Source: JAPLJC01 sp052326585 (lineage in GTDB: Bacteria > Desulfobacterota > Desulfobaccia > Desulfobaccales > 0-14-0-80-60-11). Taken from it: DNA of 64,000 nucleotides. Positions 8,666 through 17,675 of this stretch are shown in pieces. Each line of letters opens with the position of its first letter. Position 1 is the first letter of the stretch. The position numbers were made by a program, and so were the translations under genes. Under the pieces are notes generated by a model that saw only the letters and a program-made list of their open reading frames with translations, ran no database searches and was not told the DNA's origin. The stretch is from contig JBKQLU010000063.1 of assembly GCA_052326585.1 (NCBI GenBank), forward strand, positions 14,870 through 78,869, read 5' to 3'.

Positions 8666-9355
8666 ATGCGTCTGCAATGGCATCTGGGGGAGGAGGACTT
8701 CTTTAGGGATCTCCCCACCGAGAAGTGCGAATTCTTAGGACGCTCCCTCAGACGTTCCTTGAAAAAGAACGCCCCTATCTTCGCCGAGGACGACCCTGCC
8801 AGCTCCTGCTTCTATCTGGAGGTGGGGGTGGTAAAGATCTCCCGGGTGGCGTTACAGGGCAAGGAACCCATTATCTTCCTGCGCCGGGCCGGGGAGCTGT
8901 TTGGCCTGGCCGAGATCATCGACGGCAGACGGAGAAAGTGCAATGCGGAGGCCATCAGCGCCAGCATCTTGTATGAGATCCGCAGGCAGGATTTTGAAGA
9001 CCTGCTGGCCCGGCACTACCCCCTGGCCCGCAGGGTTATCCAGGTCTTGGGAAGGCGCAGCAGGTATCTGGCGGAACAGATTGAAAACCTCATGGTCTAT
9101 GACGTGGCCACCAGGCTGTTGAAGCTCTTTCTCTACCTGAGCTTTCCACTCCTGCTGGATACGGACTCCGGTGGGGCGGCCATCGTCGTTCCCGTCAGCC
9201 TCACCCAGGAGCAGCTCGCCGCCTGCACCGGTTCCTGCCAGCAGACGGTGAGTGAAACCCTGAAGTCCCTCCAGGAGGAGGGCCTCATCCGGATCTGCCA
9301 AAAGCAGATCGCCCTCCTGAAGCCCCTGGAAATCATGGACCGGATTCTACAGTGA
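8666..9355 (+). CDS. Crp/Fnr-family transcriptional regulator
   Basis: A 229-residue regulator. Residues of about 10-125 form a cyclic-nucleotide-binding-like beta roll (PASSCFYLEVGVVKI, then a GELFGLAEI turn). A long dimerisation helix and a C-terminal winged helix-turn-helix follow (LTQEQLAACTGSCQQTVSETL, close to the FNR/CRP recognition helix pattern). There is no N-terminal Cys cluster, so it is not a classical oxygen-sensing FNR. It lies 150 bases downstream of hdrB in the same direction and is a reasonable candidate to regulate the AprA-like/Hdr operon. The ligand is unknown. Confidence 0.85.
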   Translation: MRLQWHLGEEDFFRDLPTEKCEFLGRSLRRSLKKNAPIFAEDDPASSCFYLEVGVVKISRVALQGKEPIIFLRRAGELFGLAEIIDGRRRKCNAEAISASILYEIRRQDFEDLLARHYPLARRVIQVLGRRSRYLAEQIENLMVYDVATRLLKLFLYLSFPLLLDTDSGGAAIVVPVSLTQEQLAACTGSCQQTVSETLKSLQEEGLIRICQKQIALLKPLEIMDRILQ

Positions 9356-9473
9356 AGGAGCAAAAGCGCGGTTGCTTCCCTTGGGCGGGGCGCGCCGCGG
9401 GCTCACCCGGGCGGCCCGGCAGCGGCTGGCAGCCGGCGCCCCTGATCTAATCCCCTTAGCTGACCGGTTCTCT

Positions 9474-10613
9474 CTACTTCACCCTGACATACTTGCCGTT
9501 CTGGACCTCCAGGACATAGACCCCTTCGGTACCGGCCCGGACGAGGTCGTGGGTCTTGTCGAAGGAGAGTTTGCCGGTAACTCCGTCGAAGTCCTTGACG
9601 TTGTCCAGGTACTCCTTGATGCCCGCGGCGCTGGGGCCGTTTTTCTTCATGCCCTCCAGGATCATGGAAGCGGCGTCGTAGCCCAGGGCGGCGAACATGA
9701 GATTGTAAGGATCGTGGTTCTTCTCGGTCAGCTCCTGGTAATTCTTCTTGAAATTCTGATTTTTCGCGGTGTCGTAGCCCTCGTCGTACTCGCCGCCGAT
9801 GACGTGCCCGTTGGCTGCCTCTCCGGCCAACTGGACATAGGTGAGATCATAGTCGCCGTAAACCCCCAGGATCTTCTGGTTCATCCCCAACTGCCGGGCC
9901 TGGGCCGCGGCGGGCGCGGTCTCGGGGGTGTAGCCGGGAATGAAGAGGATATCGGGGTCGGCGGCCTTAATCTTGGTGAGCTCCGCCTTGAAATCCCGGG
10001 CGCCGCGATTGAAGGACTCCTGGTCCACCACCTTGATCCCTAATTTTTCGAATTCCTCGCTGAAGAACTTAGCCGAGCCCTTGCCGTAAGGTTCATTGGA
10101 GAAGAAGATGGCCACGGTTTTGGGCTTCCAGGTATCGGCCACGTATTTGGTCAAGACCTTGGCCTGGGTGTCGATGCGGGAGCAGCCCCGGTAGAGGTAG
10201 GCCCCCAGGCCGCTGAGCTGCGGGGTGGTGGCGGTGGGAGAGATGTCCACCACCTTGGCATCCTCCGCGGTCTTGGCCGCGGCCATCATGGCGCCGGAGG
10301 TCATGGGACCGACGATGGCCACCACCTGGTCGACATTGATGAGCTTCTGCACCGCGTTGACCGCAGCCGCGGGGGAATCTTTCTCGTCTTCGGTTATCAG
10401 TTCCACCTTCTGGCCGTTAATACCGCCGGCCTGGTTCACCTCCGCCACCGCCATCTCTACCCCGCGGCGGCAGGGAATGCCTTGCTCGGCGCCGATGGAC
10501 AGGCGCATCACCGCGCCCAGTCTGGGGGTTTTGGGGGCCCGGCCGCAGGCCGCCAGGGCGATCAGCAGCAGCATTGCCAGGCCAATAGCCAGAATTTCGC
10601 GCATCCTTGCCAT
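9474..10613 (-). CDS. livK: Branched-chain amino acid ABC transporter substrate-binding lipoprotein (second copy)
   Basis: A 379-residue periplasmic binding protein of the Leu/Ile/Val type I fold. A lipoprotein signal (IALAAC, Cys about 23) follows a hydrophobic N-terminus. Conserved segments include GGINGQKVELITEDE and VAIVGPMTSG, with late FDGVTGKLSFD. It lies downstream of the second paaK-like gene on the same strand, at the far end of the liv cluster, and has no permease of its own beside it. It may supply an alternative ligand to the livHMGF system at 12428-15917. GGAGGAG lies just before its start. Confidence 0.88.
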   Translation of the reverse strand: MARMREILAIGLAMLLLIALAACGRAPKTPRLGAVMRLSIGAEQGIPCRRGVEMAVAEVNQAGGINGQKVELITEDEKDSPAAAVNAVQKLINVDQVVAIVGPMTSGAMMAAAKTAEDAKVVDISPTATTPQLSGLGAYLYRGCSRIDTQAKVLTKYVADTWKPKTVAIFFSNEPYGKGSAKFFSEEFEKLGIKVVDQESFNRGARDFKAELTKIKAADPDILFIPGYTPETAPAAAQARQLGMNQKILGVYGDYDLTYVQLAGEAANGHVIGGEYDEGYDTAKNQNFKKNYQELTEKNHDPYNLMFAALGYDAASMILEGMKKNGPSAAGIKEYLDNVKDFDGVTGKLSFDKTHDLVRAGTEGVYVLEVQNGKYVRVK

Positions 10614-10683
10614 TTCTATCTCCTCCTCGATTCCCTGAATTTTTTTGGAGCGGCGCCGCCGCCAAGACGAGACCTTTTCACAA

Positions 10684-11937
10684 TTACCCCATATCCGCCA
10701 TCTCTTTCAAGGTAATTCGGGCATCTATGCCCAGGTTTTCCTGGAGATGGCGCCGGGCCCGGCGGCAAAGACCCTCCATGGCCTTGACCTCATCGGAAAA
10801 AAAGTCCTCCGCCACGATCAGATCGATTTCCAGGACCTCCAGCCCCTCCTCCGCCACCACCCGGCGGCGGTACCGCGGCAGAAAGCCCTCCATGACTTCT
10901 CGGAGGAGCGCCTCGATCTGATCCGGGTGCACCTTGATGCCGCCCACCGAAAAGATGGGGTCGCTGCGGCCGGTGATCTCCCCCAGGCGGACCAGGGTGC
11001 GGCCACAGGGGCAGGGGCCGGTGAGCAGCGAAGTCAAGTCGCCGCTGCGAAAGCGCACCAGAGGAAAGGCCACGGTGCTCAGGGTGGTAATGACCAGTTC
11101 GCCCGCAGTGCCAGCGGGAACCGGGACGCAGCTCTCCGGATCGATGATCTCCGGGTAGAAGTGGTCCTCGGAGAAGTGGAGACCCGCCCCCTGGCCGCAA
11201 CTAAAGGCCAGTCCCGGCCCCATCACTTCGGTGATGCCGTAGGCCGTGGCCACCCGGATCTGAAAGCCGGTTTCTATCTCCCGGTGCACCTCCGGGGCCA
11301 GGGGCGCGGCCACCAGCAGCGCGGCCCTGAGACTCAAGGCCGCGGCGCTGAGGTCCATGCGCGCCATCACCGTCAGCAGGTGCCGGGCCAGGGGGGGCGT
11401 GGTCACCAGGATCGAGGTCTTATAATCCCGCATCACCATGAGCTGCTTGGCGAAGCTGAGGCTGGCCGCGGGGATCACCGAGGCCCCCAGGTGCTCCGCC
11501 CCGGCCTGCAGGTCCCGGCGCCAGTTGGCCAGCCCCGGCGGCAGGACTATTTGCAGGATATCCTCCGGCCCCACCCCGCAGGCGGCATAGAGGCGAGCCA
11601 GGAGCCCCAGCCAGAGTTTCACGTCCTGGGAGGCGTAGCCCACCACCAGGGGCTGCTGCGTAGTGCCGGGGGAGGACTGAATGCGGACGATGTCCCGCAA
11701 GGGCACGGCGAACATGCCGTAAGGATAATTCTCCGAGAGGTCGTCCCGGGGGGTGAGCGGCAGGCGGCTCAAGTCGGCGGGACTGCGAACCGCCTCGGGG
11801 CGCAGTCCCAGGCGGTCGAATTGGCGGCGGTAGAATTCCACCTGCCGGTAAGCCCGGGTCAAAGTGGACTGGAGCCGCTCCAACTGAAGCAGTTCCAACT
11901 CTTCCCGGTCCATGGCCTCAAATTCCGGCTGGCGCAT
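10684..11937 (-). CDS. Phenylacetate-CoA ligase-like protein with altered P-loop (second copy)
   Basis: A 417-residue member of the PaaK branch of the adenylate-forming enzymes. It starts at the ATG with a GGGGAGG site upstream; an earlier in-frame start would run through the heptamer array and was not chosen. The fold landmarks are kept (YGITEVMGPG, GELVITTL, a PCPCGRT Cys pair, a C-terminal ACT-like region). The nucleotide P-loop reads SSPGTTQQP at residues 88-96, where the intact copy at 17673-18971 has SSGTTGKP, and GRSDD has become GRSDP. Loss of the Gly-Lys pair suggests reduced or changed ligase activity. It lies between the pseudogene and the second livK. It is probably a diverged paralog rather than a working phenylacetate-CoA ligase. 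Confidence 0.8.
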   Translation of the reverse strand: MRQPEFEAMDREELELLQLERLQSTLTRAYRQVEFYRRQFDRLGLRPEAVRSPADLSRLPLTPRDDLSENYPYGMFAVPLRDIVRIQSSPGTTQQPLVVGYASQDVKLWLGLLARLYAACGVGPEDILQIVLPPGLANWRRDLQAGAEHLGASVIPAASLSFAKQLMVMRDYKTSILVTTPPLARHLLTVMARMDLSAAALSLRAALLVAAPLAPEVHREIETGFQIRVATAYGITEVMGPGLAFSCGQGAGLHFSEDHFYPEIIDPESCVPVPAGTAGELVITTLSTVAFPLVRFRSGDLTSLLTGPCPCGRTLVRLGEITGRSDPIFSVGGIKVHPDQIEALLREVMEGFLPRYRRRVVAEEGLEVLEIDLIVAEDFFSDEVKAMEGLCRRARRHLQENLGIDARITLKEMADMG

Positions 11938-11952
11938 GTTTCCTCCCCTAGC

Positions 11953-11977
11953 AGTAGCCAGTAGCCAGTAGCCAGTA
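11953..11977. repeat. Heptamer tandem array AGTAGCC x3.6
   Basis: Three complete copies of AGTAGCC plus a partial fourth lie between the four-helix-bundle pseudogene and the second paaK start. Read on the other strand the unit is GGCTACT, which matches the array at 12384-12425, so the pseudogene is flanked by inverted heptamer arrays. Confidence 0.85.
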
Positions 11978-11988
11978 AAATATCCCAC

Positions 11989-12345
11989 CTATTTTTTCAG
12001 CGAAGCTATAAGCCCATTTAAGATGCGTCCCACTTCCGAAGCCATCTCAAGTAATAATCCAGCCTCCGGTGCATCAAGATATTCAAGATTCCTGGCTATC
12101 ATGATTTGGGTTTCCAGTTCTGATAATGATCCTCTGGCATTTCCCAAAAAAACCCGAAATTCTCCCTGGGATTAACGTCCCTGGCCTTCAGCAATATTAC
12201 TGGGAATAGAAACCGCGGCTCGACGGAGCTGGCTGGTGAGACCAAATATCTCTTCCTTAGGGAATTTTTTGGTCAGGCGGTAAATCTCCGTTACCAAATC
12301 CATAGCCTTTTGTCAGCCGATCAAATCCTTATAATATCTTGTCAT
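11989..12345 (-). pseudogene. Four-helix-bundle (S23/IVP family) protein, broken by two stops
   Basis: On the minus strand a 118-codon frame, ATG to TAG, reads as a typical four-helix-bundle protein of the 23S rRNA intervening-sequence family. The N-terminus has YYKDLIG-stop-QKAMDLV, then a LTKKFPKEEIFGLTSQLRR segment and VSIPSNIAEGQGR-stop-SQGEF, then ELETQIMIARNLEYL near the end. The frame is unbroken apart from TGA at 12313-12315 (family position usually Trp) and TAA at 12172-12174. Each stop is one base from a sense codon, so decay is recent or the stops are sequence errors. It is too interrupted to appear as one open frame. It lies within the liv cluster, flanked by heptamer arrays. Confidence 0.85.
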
Positions 12346-12383
12346 AGTTAAAATTCTCGCAGTGTCTGCCTATTATCGAAAAA

Positions 12384-12425
12384 ACTGACTACTGACTACT
12401 GGCAACTGGCAACTGGCTACTGCCT
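12384..12425. repeat. Heptamer tandem array ACTGRCW x6
   Basis: Six consecutive 7-base units: ACTGACT twice, ACTGGCA twice, ACTGGCT once and ACTGCCT once. The array ends 2 bases before the livF stop codon. It is the inverted counterpart of the array at 11953-11977 on the other side of the pseudogene. Confidence 0.85.
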
Positions 12426-12427
12426 AT

Positions 12428-13168
12428 TCACCTGTCCTCGGTAAACTCTTTGTAATCCCGGCCCAGGTAGGCCCGGGTCACCTGGCGGTCCTGGAGCAGG
12501 TCGGCGGCGGCGCCGCCCAGGATGATGCGTCCGGTTTCCAAGACGTAGCCCCGATCCGCCACCTTCAGGGCGGCCCGGGCGTTTTGCTCCACCAGCAGGA
12601 TGGTCAGGCCGCCTTCCCGGCGCAGCCGCAAAAGGGCGGCCAGGATATCCTCCACCACCTTGGGAGCCAGACCCAGAGAGGGCTCGTCCATTAGCAGCAG
12701 CCGGGGCCGGGCCATCAGGGCCCGCCCGATGGCCAGCATCTGCTGCTCGCCGCCGCTCATGGTCCCGGCTCTTTGACCGAGGCGATCCCGGAGGCGGGGG
12801 AACAATGCGAAGACCCGCTCCAGGTCCCGGCGGATCTCCTCCTTGGGGTGGCGGCGGTGGCGCAGGTAGGCGCCCAGGTCCAGATTCTCCGACACCGTCA
12901 TGGCGGCGAAGAGCTGGCGGCCTTCGGGGACCTGGGAAATCCCCAGGGCCACGATGGCCTCCGGGGTGAGCCCGGTGATGGGGCGGCCGTCGAAGACCAG
13001 CTCTCCCTCCCGGCGCACCAGCCCGCAGACGGCGTTGAGCAGGGTGGTCTTGCCGGCGCCGTTGGCGCCGATGAGGCAGACCACCTCTCCCGGCCGCACG
13101 TGGCAGCTGACCCCGCGGAGGGCGGCCACCGAGCCGTAGTAGGCGTATAGGTTAAGAATTTTTAGCAT
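12428..13168 (-). CDS. livF: Branched-chain amino acid ABC transporter ATP-binding protein LivF
   Basis: A 246-residue ABC ATPase with Walker A GANGAGKT, signature MSGGEQQM, Walker B LLLMDEPSLGLAP and the switch His replaced in the usual LivF manner (LLVEQNA). The length and the DEPSLGLAPKVV motif are typical of LivF. It is the last intact transporter gene in the livKHMGF run on the minus strand, 52 bases after livG. That gap holds a 7-bp stem-loop (GGCGGGC 13179-13185 with GCCCGCC 13189-13195). It hydrolyses ATP at the cytoplasmic face to drive import of amino acids or related acids. Confidence 0.93.
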   Translation of the reverse strand: MLKILNLYAYYGSVAALRGVSCHVRPGEVVCLIGANGAGKTTLLNAVCGLVRREGELVFDGRPITGLTPEAIVALGISQVPEGRQLFAAMTVSENLDLGAYLRHRRHPKEEIRRDLERVFALFPRLRDRLGQRAGTMSGGEQQMLAIGRALMARPRLLLMDEPSLGLAPKVVEDILAALLRLRREGGLTILLVEQNARAALKVADRGYVLETGRIILGGAAADLLQDRQVTRAYLGRDYKEFTEDR

Positions 13169-13220
13169 TTTTATGCAGGGCGGGCCGCGCCCGCCATAAA
13201 CAAGGAGTTAAAACCTTCCC

Positions 13221-14006
<786 letters not shown>

Positions 14007-14085
14007 AAAATCAGCCAGGGTTAAGCCCCGGGACCCAGAGAGCCGGGAAATTTATCCGGATTCTCTGGTCTCCGGTATCGGTATT

Positions 14086-15051
14086 TCAAGGGATATAATT
14101 CCCTTGGCGTTTGTAGCGCCGGAACTCCCAGAGGTCCAGGAGGCCCCGCACCAGGCCCCGGGGCAGGAAGATCATCACCACCATGAGAATGGCCCCGAAG
14201 ATGACTACTTCGAAATCGTGGAACACGGCGAGCACCTCCGGCAGCACCGTCAGCACCCCGGCCCCCAGAAGCGAGCCCCAGATGCTGGCCATCCCCCCCA
14301 GCACCACCATGGCCACCAGTTTGATGGAGAACATGAAGCCGAAGGAGGCGGGGGCGATGAAATTGAGGCTGTGGGCATAGAGACTCCCCGCCAGGGAGGC
14401 GTACAGGGCGCTTAAGATAAAGATCTTGAGTTTCAGGCGGGCAGTGTTCACTCCCAGGGAGGCGGCGGCGGCCTCGGAGTCGTGCAGGGCCCGCAGGGCC
14501 CGGCCAGCCCGGGAGTCCACCAGGTTGGCGCTCAGGGCCAGGATCACCCCCACCGCCAGCCAGATCAAGGGATAGAGGCGCCGGGCCGTATTCAGGGGCA
14601 GGCCCGCCAGGGTCAGGGGCGGGATCCCCGAGAGACCCGAGGGGCCGCCGGTGAGCGCCTGGGCCTGGTTCAGGATGATGGAGACGATGATGCCGAAGCC
14701 CAGGGTGGCCATGGCCAGGTAATAGCCCCGGAGCTTCAAGGCCGGCACGCCGATGAGAAAGGCGGCGCTCCCGGAGACTACCAGCCCGGCCAGCAGCGCC
14801 AGCCAGGGGTTGACCCCGCAGGTGGCGGTGAGGATGCCGGAGGTATAGGCGCCCAGGCCGAAGAAGGCGGCATGACCCAGGGAGATCTGTCCGGCGTAGC
14901 CCAGCAGCAGGTTGAGCCCCACCACCAGCAGGGTGTGGATGCCGACAAAATTGAGCAGGGTGAAATAGTATTCGTTGTCGAGGCCGGCGCCCAGGGCCAG
15001 CACCACCAGGGCGAACAGCAGCCAGCGGTTCCGGAGCCTGGCAAGGTTCAT
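14086..15051 (-). CDS. livM: Branched-chain amino acid ABC transporter permease LivM
   Basis: A 321-residue inner-membrane permease with about 8-10 hydrophobic segments and the conserved cytoplasmic coupling region (DSEAAAASLGVNTARLKLK, then SLYAHSLNFI). LivM-type markers are GLNLLLGYAGQISLGHAAFFGLGAY near the N-terminus and a C-terminal RGL segment. Its start overlaps the end of livH by 4 bases, so the two permease subunits are translationally coupled. Confidence 0.92.
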   Translation of the reverse strand: MNLARLRNRWLLFALVVLALGAGLDNEYYFTLLNFVGIHTLLVVGLNLLLGYAGQISLGHAAFFGLGAYTSGILTATCGVNPWLALLAGLVVSGSAAFLIGVPALKLRGYYLAMATLGFGIIVSIILNQAQALTGGPSGLSGIPPLTLAGLPLNTARRLYPLIWLAVGVILALSANLVDSRAGRALRALHDSEAAAASLGVNTARLKLKIFILSALYASLAGSLYAHSLNFIAPASFGFMFSIKLVAMVVLGGMASIWGSLLGAGVLTVLPEVLAVFHDFEVVIFGAILMVVMIFLPRGLVRGLLDLWEFRRYKRQGNYIP

Positions 15052-15917
15052 TGCCGGCCTCCCAGCAGACCCCGGGGCCGCAGAAAGAGGACCACCAGGA
15101 GCAGCAGAAAGGCCACCGCGTCCCGGTAGCCTGAGGAGATGAGCCCGGAGGTGAAGGATTCGGCCAGACCCAGGAGCAGGCCCCCCAGGACCCCGCCCAG
15201 GAGGCTGCCCAGGCCGCCGATGATGGCCGCGGCAAATCCTTTGAGTCCCAGCATGGTGCCCATGTCGTAGACCCCCAGGGTGAGGGGGGCGATGAGGATG
15301 CCGGCTCCGGCCCCCAGTAGGGCGGAAAGGACACAGGAGAGCTGCACCATGCGGCTGGCGGCGATGCCCACCAGGCGGGCGGCCCGGGGATTATAGGCGC
15401 AGGCCCGCATGGCCTTGCCCATCAGGGTGAGGCGGAAAAAGGCCTCCAGGGCCAGCACCAGGATCAGCGTCAGCCCCAGGACCCAGAGGTTCTGCGGCAG
15501 GATGGTGGCCGGACCCAGGTGCAGCGGGGCCTCTCCGGAAAAGGCGGGCAGGGTATAGGACTCTTTGCCCCAGAGGAGCATGGCCACCCCCTTGAGGAAG
15601 ACCCCGGCGCCCACGGTGATGATGATCAGGGTGAGGGGCGCAGCCTCCCCCACCGGGCGCAAGGCCAGACGCTCAAAGGCCAGGCCCACCAGGGAGACGA
15701 GGATGACTCCGCCCAGAAAGGCGACTGGCAGGGAAGGGGTCAGGTGGTAGATGCTGATGGCGCACATGGCCCCCAGCATCACGAACTCGCCCTGGGCGAA
15801 GTTAATGATGGTGGTGGTATTAAAAATGATGCCGAACCCCAGGGCAATGAGGGCGTAAATGGCGCCGTTGGTCAGGCCGGAGATAAAGTATTGCAGCAGT
15901 GGGGCAATAATTGCCAA
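15048..15917 (-). CDS. livH: Branched-chain amino acid ABC transporter permease LivH
   Basis: A 289-residue inner-membrane permease. The N-terminal GLTNGAIYALIALGFGIIF and NFAQGEFVMLGAM segments are typical of LivH. The coupling motif (AYNPRAARLVGI) and the GLKGFAAAIIGGLGS segment are present. It forms the transmembrane channel with LivM. It lies 73 bases downstream of the substrate-binding gene and overlaps livM by 4 bases. Confidence 0.92.
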   Translation of the reverse strand: MAIIAPLLQYFISGLTNGAIYALIALGFGIIFNTTTIINFAQGEFVMLGAMCAISIYHLTPSLPVAFLGGVILVSLVGLAFERLALRPVGEAAPLTLIIITVGAGVFLKGVAMLLWGKESYTLPAFSGEAPLHLGPATILPQNLWVLGLTLILVLALEAFFRLTLMGKAMRACAYNPRAARLVGIAASRMVQLSCVLSALLGAGAGILIAPLTLGVYDMGTMLGLKGFAAAIIGGLGSLLGGVLGGLLLGLAESFTSGLISSGYRDAVAFLLLLVVLFLRPRGLLGGRQ

Positions 15918-15990
15918 GGCAGTAATCAGTGATGTGGGCGGTGGTCAGGGGCGCGCTCTTTTCCGGCCCCCGGCCACCGACCCATATCGA

Positions 15991-17151
15991 TTAATCCGTC
16001 AAGGTGAACTGGCCGTTCTCAACCTTCACCATTACAAAGGCGTCGGGGGTTAGGCCGTTGTGGTCTTCGGGGCTCATGTTGAAGACGCCGCTGACCCCCG
16101 CGAAGTTTTTGATGCCTTCCAGGGCATCCCGGATCTTGGCCTGGTCGGCGCCCGCCTGCTGCAGGGCCTGATCCAGCATCCTCTGGGCGTCATAGGCATA
16201 ACCGCCGAAGCTGGACTCCGGCGTCTTGTACTTAGCCTGGTATTTTTCGGCATATTCCCGGCATACGGCCTTCTGCGGGTCGGAGTCGGGCAATTGCTGG
16301 TAGATCGCCAACTTGCCGGCGGGCATGACGACGCCTGCCGCCGCCTCGCCGGCCAGTTCGATGAACTTTTTAGAGGCGGCGCCGTGGCTCTGGATCAGGG
16401 GCAGGGTCAGGCCCAACTGCTTGAGGTTCTTGGCCACCAGGGCCGGGGCCGGACCGGTGCCCCAACAGATCACCGCCTGGGCTGGGGTTCCTTTGATCTT
16501 GGTGAGCTGCGGGCTCATGTCCGTATCTTTTTCCCCGAAGACCTCCTGGGCCACCACCTCGATGGCGTACTTGGCCGCCTGGGAGAGAAGCTGCTCCTTG
16601 CCCGCCACTCCGAAGCCGGTGGACATGGTGAGAATGGCGACTTTGGCAATTCCGTGTTTCTGACAATATTGGTAGATGCGGGCCACCGCCATCTGGTCCG
16701 TCTGGGCCGTCTTGAAGACCCAGGCGCGGTCCCCGGCCGGGGAGGTGATGGCAGCCGCAGCCGCGCAGGAGATCAGGGGCACTTTGGCCTTCTGGGTAAT
16801 CTCCAGCACCGTCATGGAAGTGGGGGTGAGGCTGGGTCCGATGATGGCCAGGGCCTGGTCCTTTTGCAGAAGCTTTTCCGCATCGAGGCGGGCCTTGGTA
16901 ACGTCGCCTTCGTCATCGTAAATCACCAGCTTCAGGGGGTGGCCGTTGAGACCGCCCTTGGCATTGATTTCCTGGGCCACCAGCTCCATGGAGTTGCGCT
17001 CCGGTTCCCCCAGGTAGGATTGGGGGCCGGTGATGGAAAAGATGCCGCCGATAACGTAAGGCTCGGACTTGCTGCCCGAGCCGCAGCCCTGGGCCAGGAT
17101 CAGCCCGGCCACGGCCAAAGCCCAGCCAACCAACCAGCTCTTGGTTCTCAT
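15991..17151 (-). CDS. livK: Branched-chain amino acid ABC transporter substrate-binding lipoprotein
   Basis: A 386-residue type I periplasmic binding protein. The signal peptide ends in a lipobox (LAQGC, Cys about 23). Conserved stretches are the N-terminal IGGIFSITGPQSYLG, NAKGGLNGHPLKLVIYDDEGD, and LAIIGPSLTPTS. It sits directly upstream of livHMGF and downstream of the ACT-domain and paaK genes, an order seen in many anaerobic proteobacteria where aromatic or branched-chain amino acid catabolism is clustered. The ligand could be an amino acid or an aryl acid. Confidence 0.9.
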   Translation of the reverse strand: MRTKSWLVGWALAVAGLILAQGCGSGSKSEPYVIGGIFSITGPQSYLGEPERNSMELVAQEINAKGGLNGHPLKLVIYDDEGDVTKARLDAEKLLQKDQALAIIGPSLTPTSMTVLEITQKAKVPLISCAAAAAITSPAGDRAWVFKTAQTDQMAVARIYQYCQKHGIAKVAILTMSTGFGVAGKEQLLSQAAKYAIEVVAQEVFGEKDTDMSPQLTKIKGTPAQAVICWGTGPAPALVAKNLKQLGLTLPLIQSHGAASKKFIELAGEAAAGVVMPAGKLAIYQQLPDSDPQKAVCREYAEKYQAKYKTPESSFGGYAYDAQRMLDQALQQAGADQAKIRDALEGIKNFAGVSGVFNMSPEDHNGLTPDAFVMVKVENGQFTLTD

Positions 17152-17198
17152 AAACCCTCCCCGTAGATTCCGTTCACTTGCCAGTGAGGTAGCATCTA

Positions 17199-17630
17199 TT
17201 ACAGGCGGTAGACTTCCTCTCCCTGGTAAATGTGGATGCCTTCCTGCTGCAAGAGCCTGATGGCGTTTTCCAGGTTGTCGAAGCGGAAGATAATCACCGC
17301 GTCCTTGCCGCTGTGCTGCACAAAGGCATACATGTATTCCACGTTGACCCCGGCCTTGGCCAGGATTTGCAGCACCTGGCCCAGGCCGCCGGGGTGGTCC
17401 GGAACCTCCACCGCCACCACTTCGGTCTTGCCCACCGTAAAGCCGCCGGCCTTCAGGACCTCCCGGGCCTTATCGTAGCGGTCGACGATGAGGCGCAGGA
17501 TACCGAAGTCGGTGGTGTCGGCCAGAGACAGGGCCCGGATGTTGACGCCGGCCTCCCCCAGGACCCGGGTGACTTCGGCCAGGCGCCCCGCCTTGTTCTC
17601 CAGGAATACCGAGATCTGTTCGACTTTCAT
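17199..17630 (-). CDS. Tandem ACT-domain protein
   Basis: A 143-residue protein made of two ACT domains: residues about 1-70 begin VEQISVFLENKAGRLAEVTRVLGEAGVNIRAL, and about 71-143 begin VAVEVPDHPGGLGQVLQILAKAGVNVEYMYA. ACT domains bind amino acids or related small ligands and act as allosteric sensors. Stand-alone tandem ACT proteins of this type commonly lie next to phenylacetate-CoA ligase genes in anaerobes. Its position between paaK and livK suggests amino-acid sensing for this cluster, but the partner enzyme is not known. Confidence 0.88.
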   Translation of the reverse strand: MKVEQISVFLENKAGRLAEVTRVLGEAGVNIRALSLADTTDFGILRLIVDRYDKAREVLKAGGFTVGKTEVVAVEVPDHPGGLGQVLQILAKAGVNVEYMYAFVQHSGKDAVIIFRFDNLENAIRLLQQEGIHIYQGEEVYRL

Positions 17631-17640
17631 AGGGTACCCT

Positions 17641-17675
17641 CTCAGTGCTCAGTGGCCACTGACCCTTGGCCACTA
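17641..17675. repeat. Degenerate heptamer array overlapping the paaK stop
   Basis: Five 7-base units (CTCAGTG twice, GCCACTG, ACCCTTG, GCCACTA) lie between the ACT gene and paaK. The last unit contains the paaK stop codon (17673-17675). The units resemble those at 12384-12425. Confidence 0.65.

Noticed and set aside
10645..11964. A 439-codon plus-strand frame opposite the second paaK
   Set aside because: Antisense shadow; the minus-strand frame has clear adenylate-forming motifs and a ribosome-binding site.
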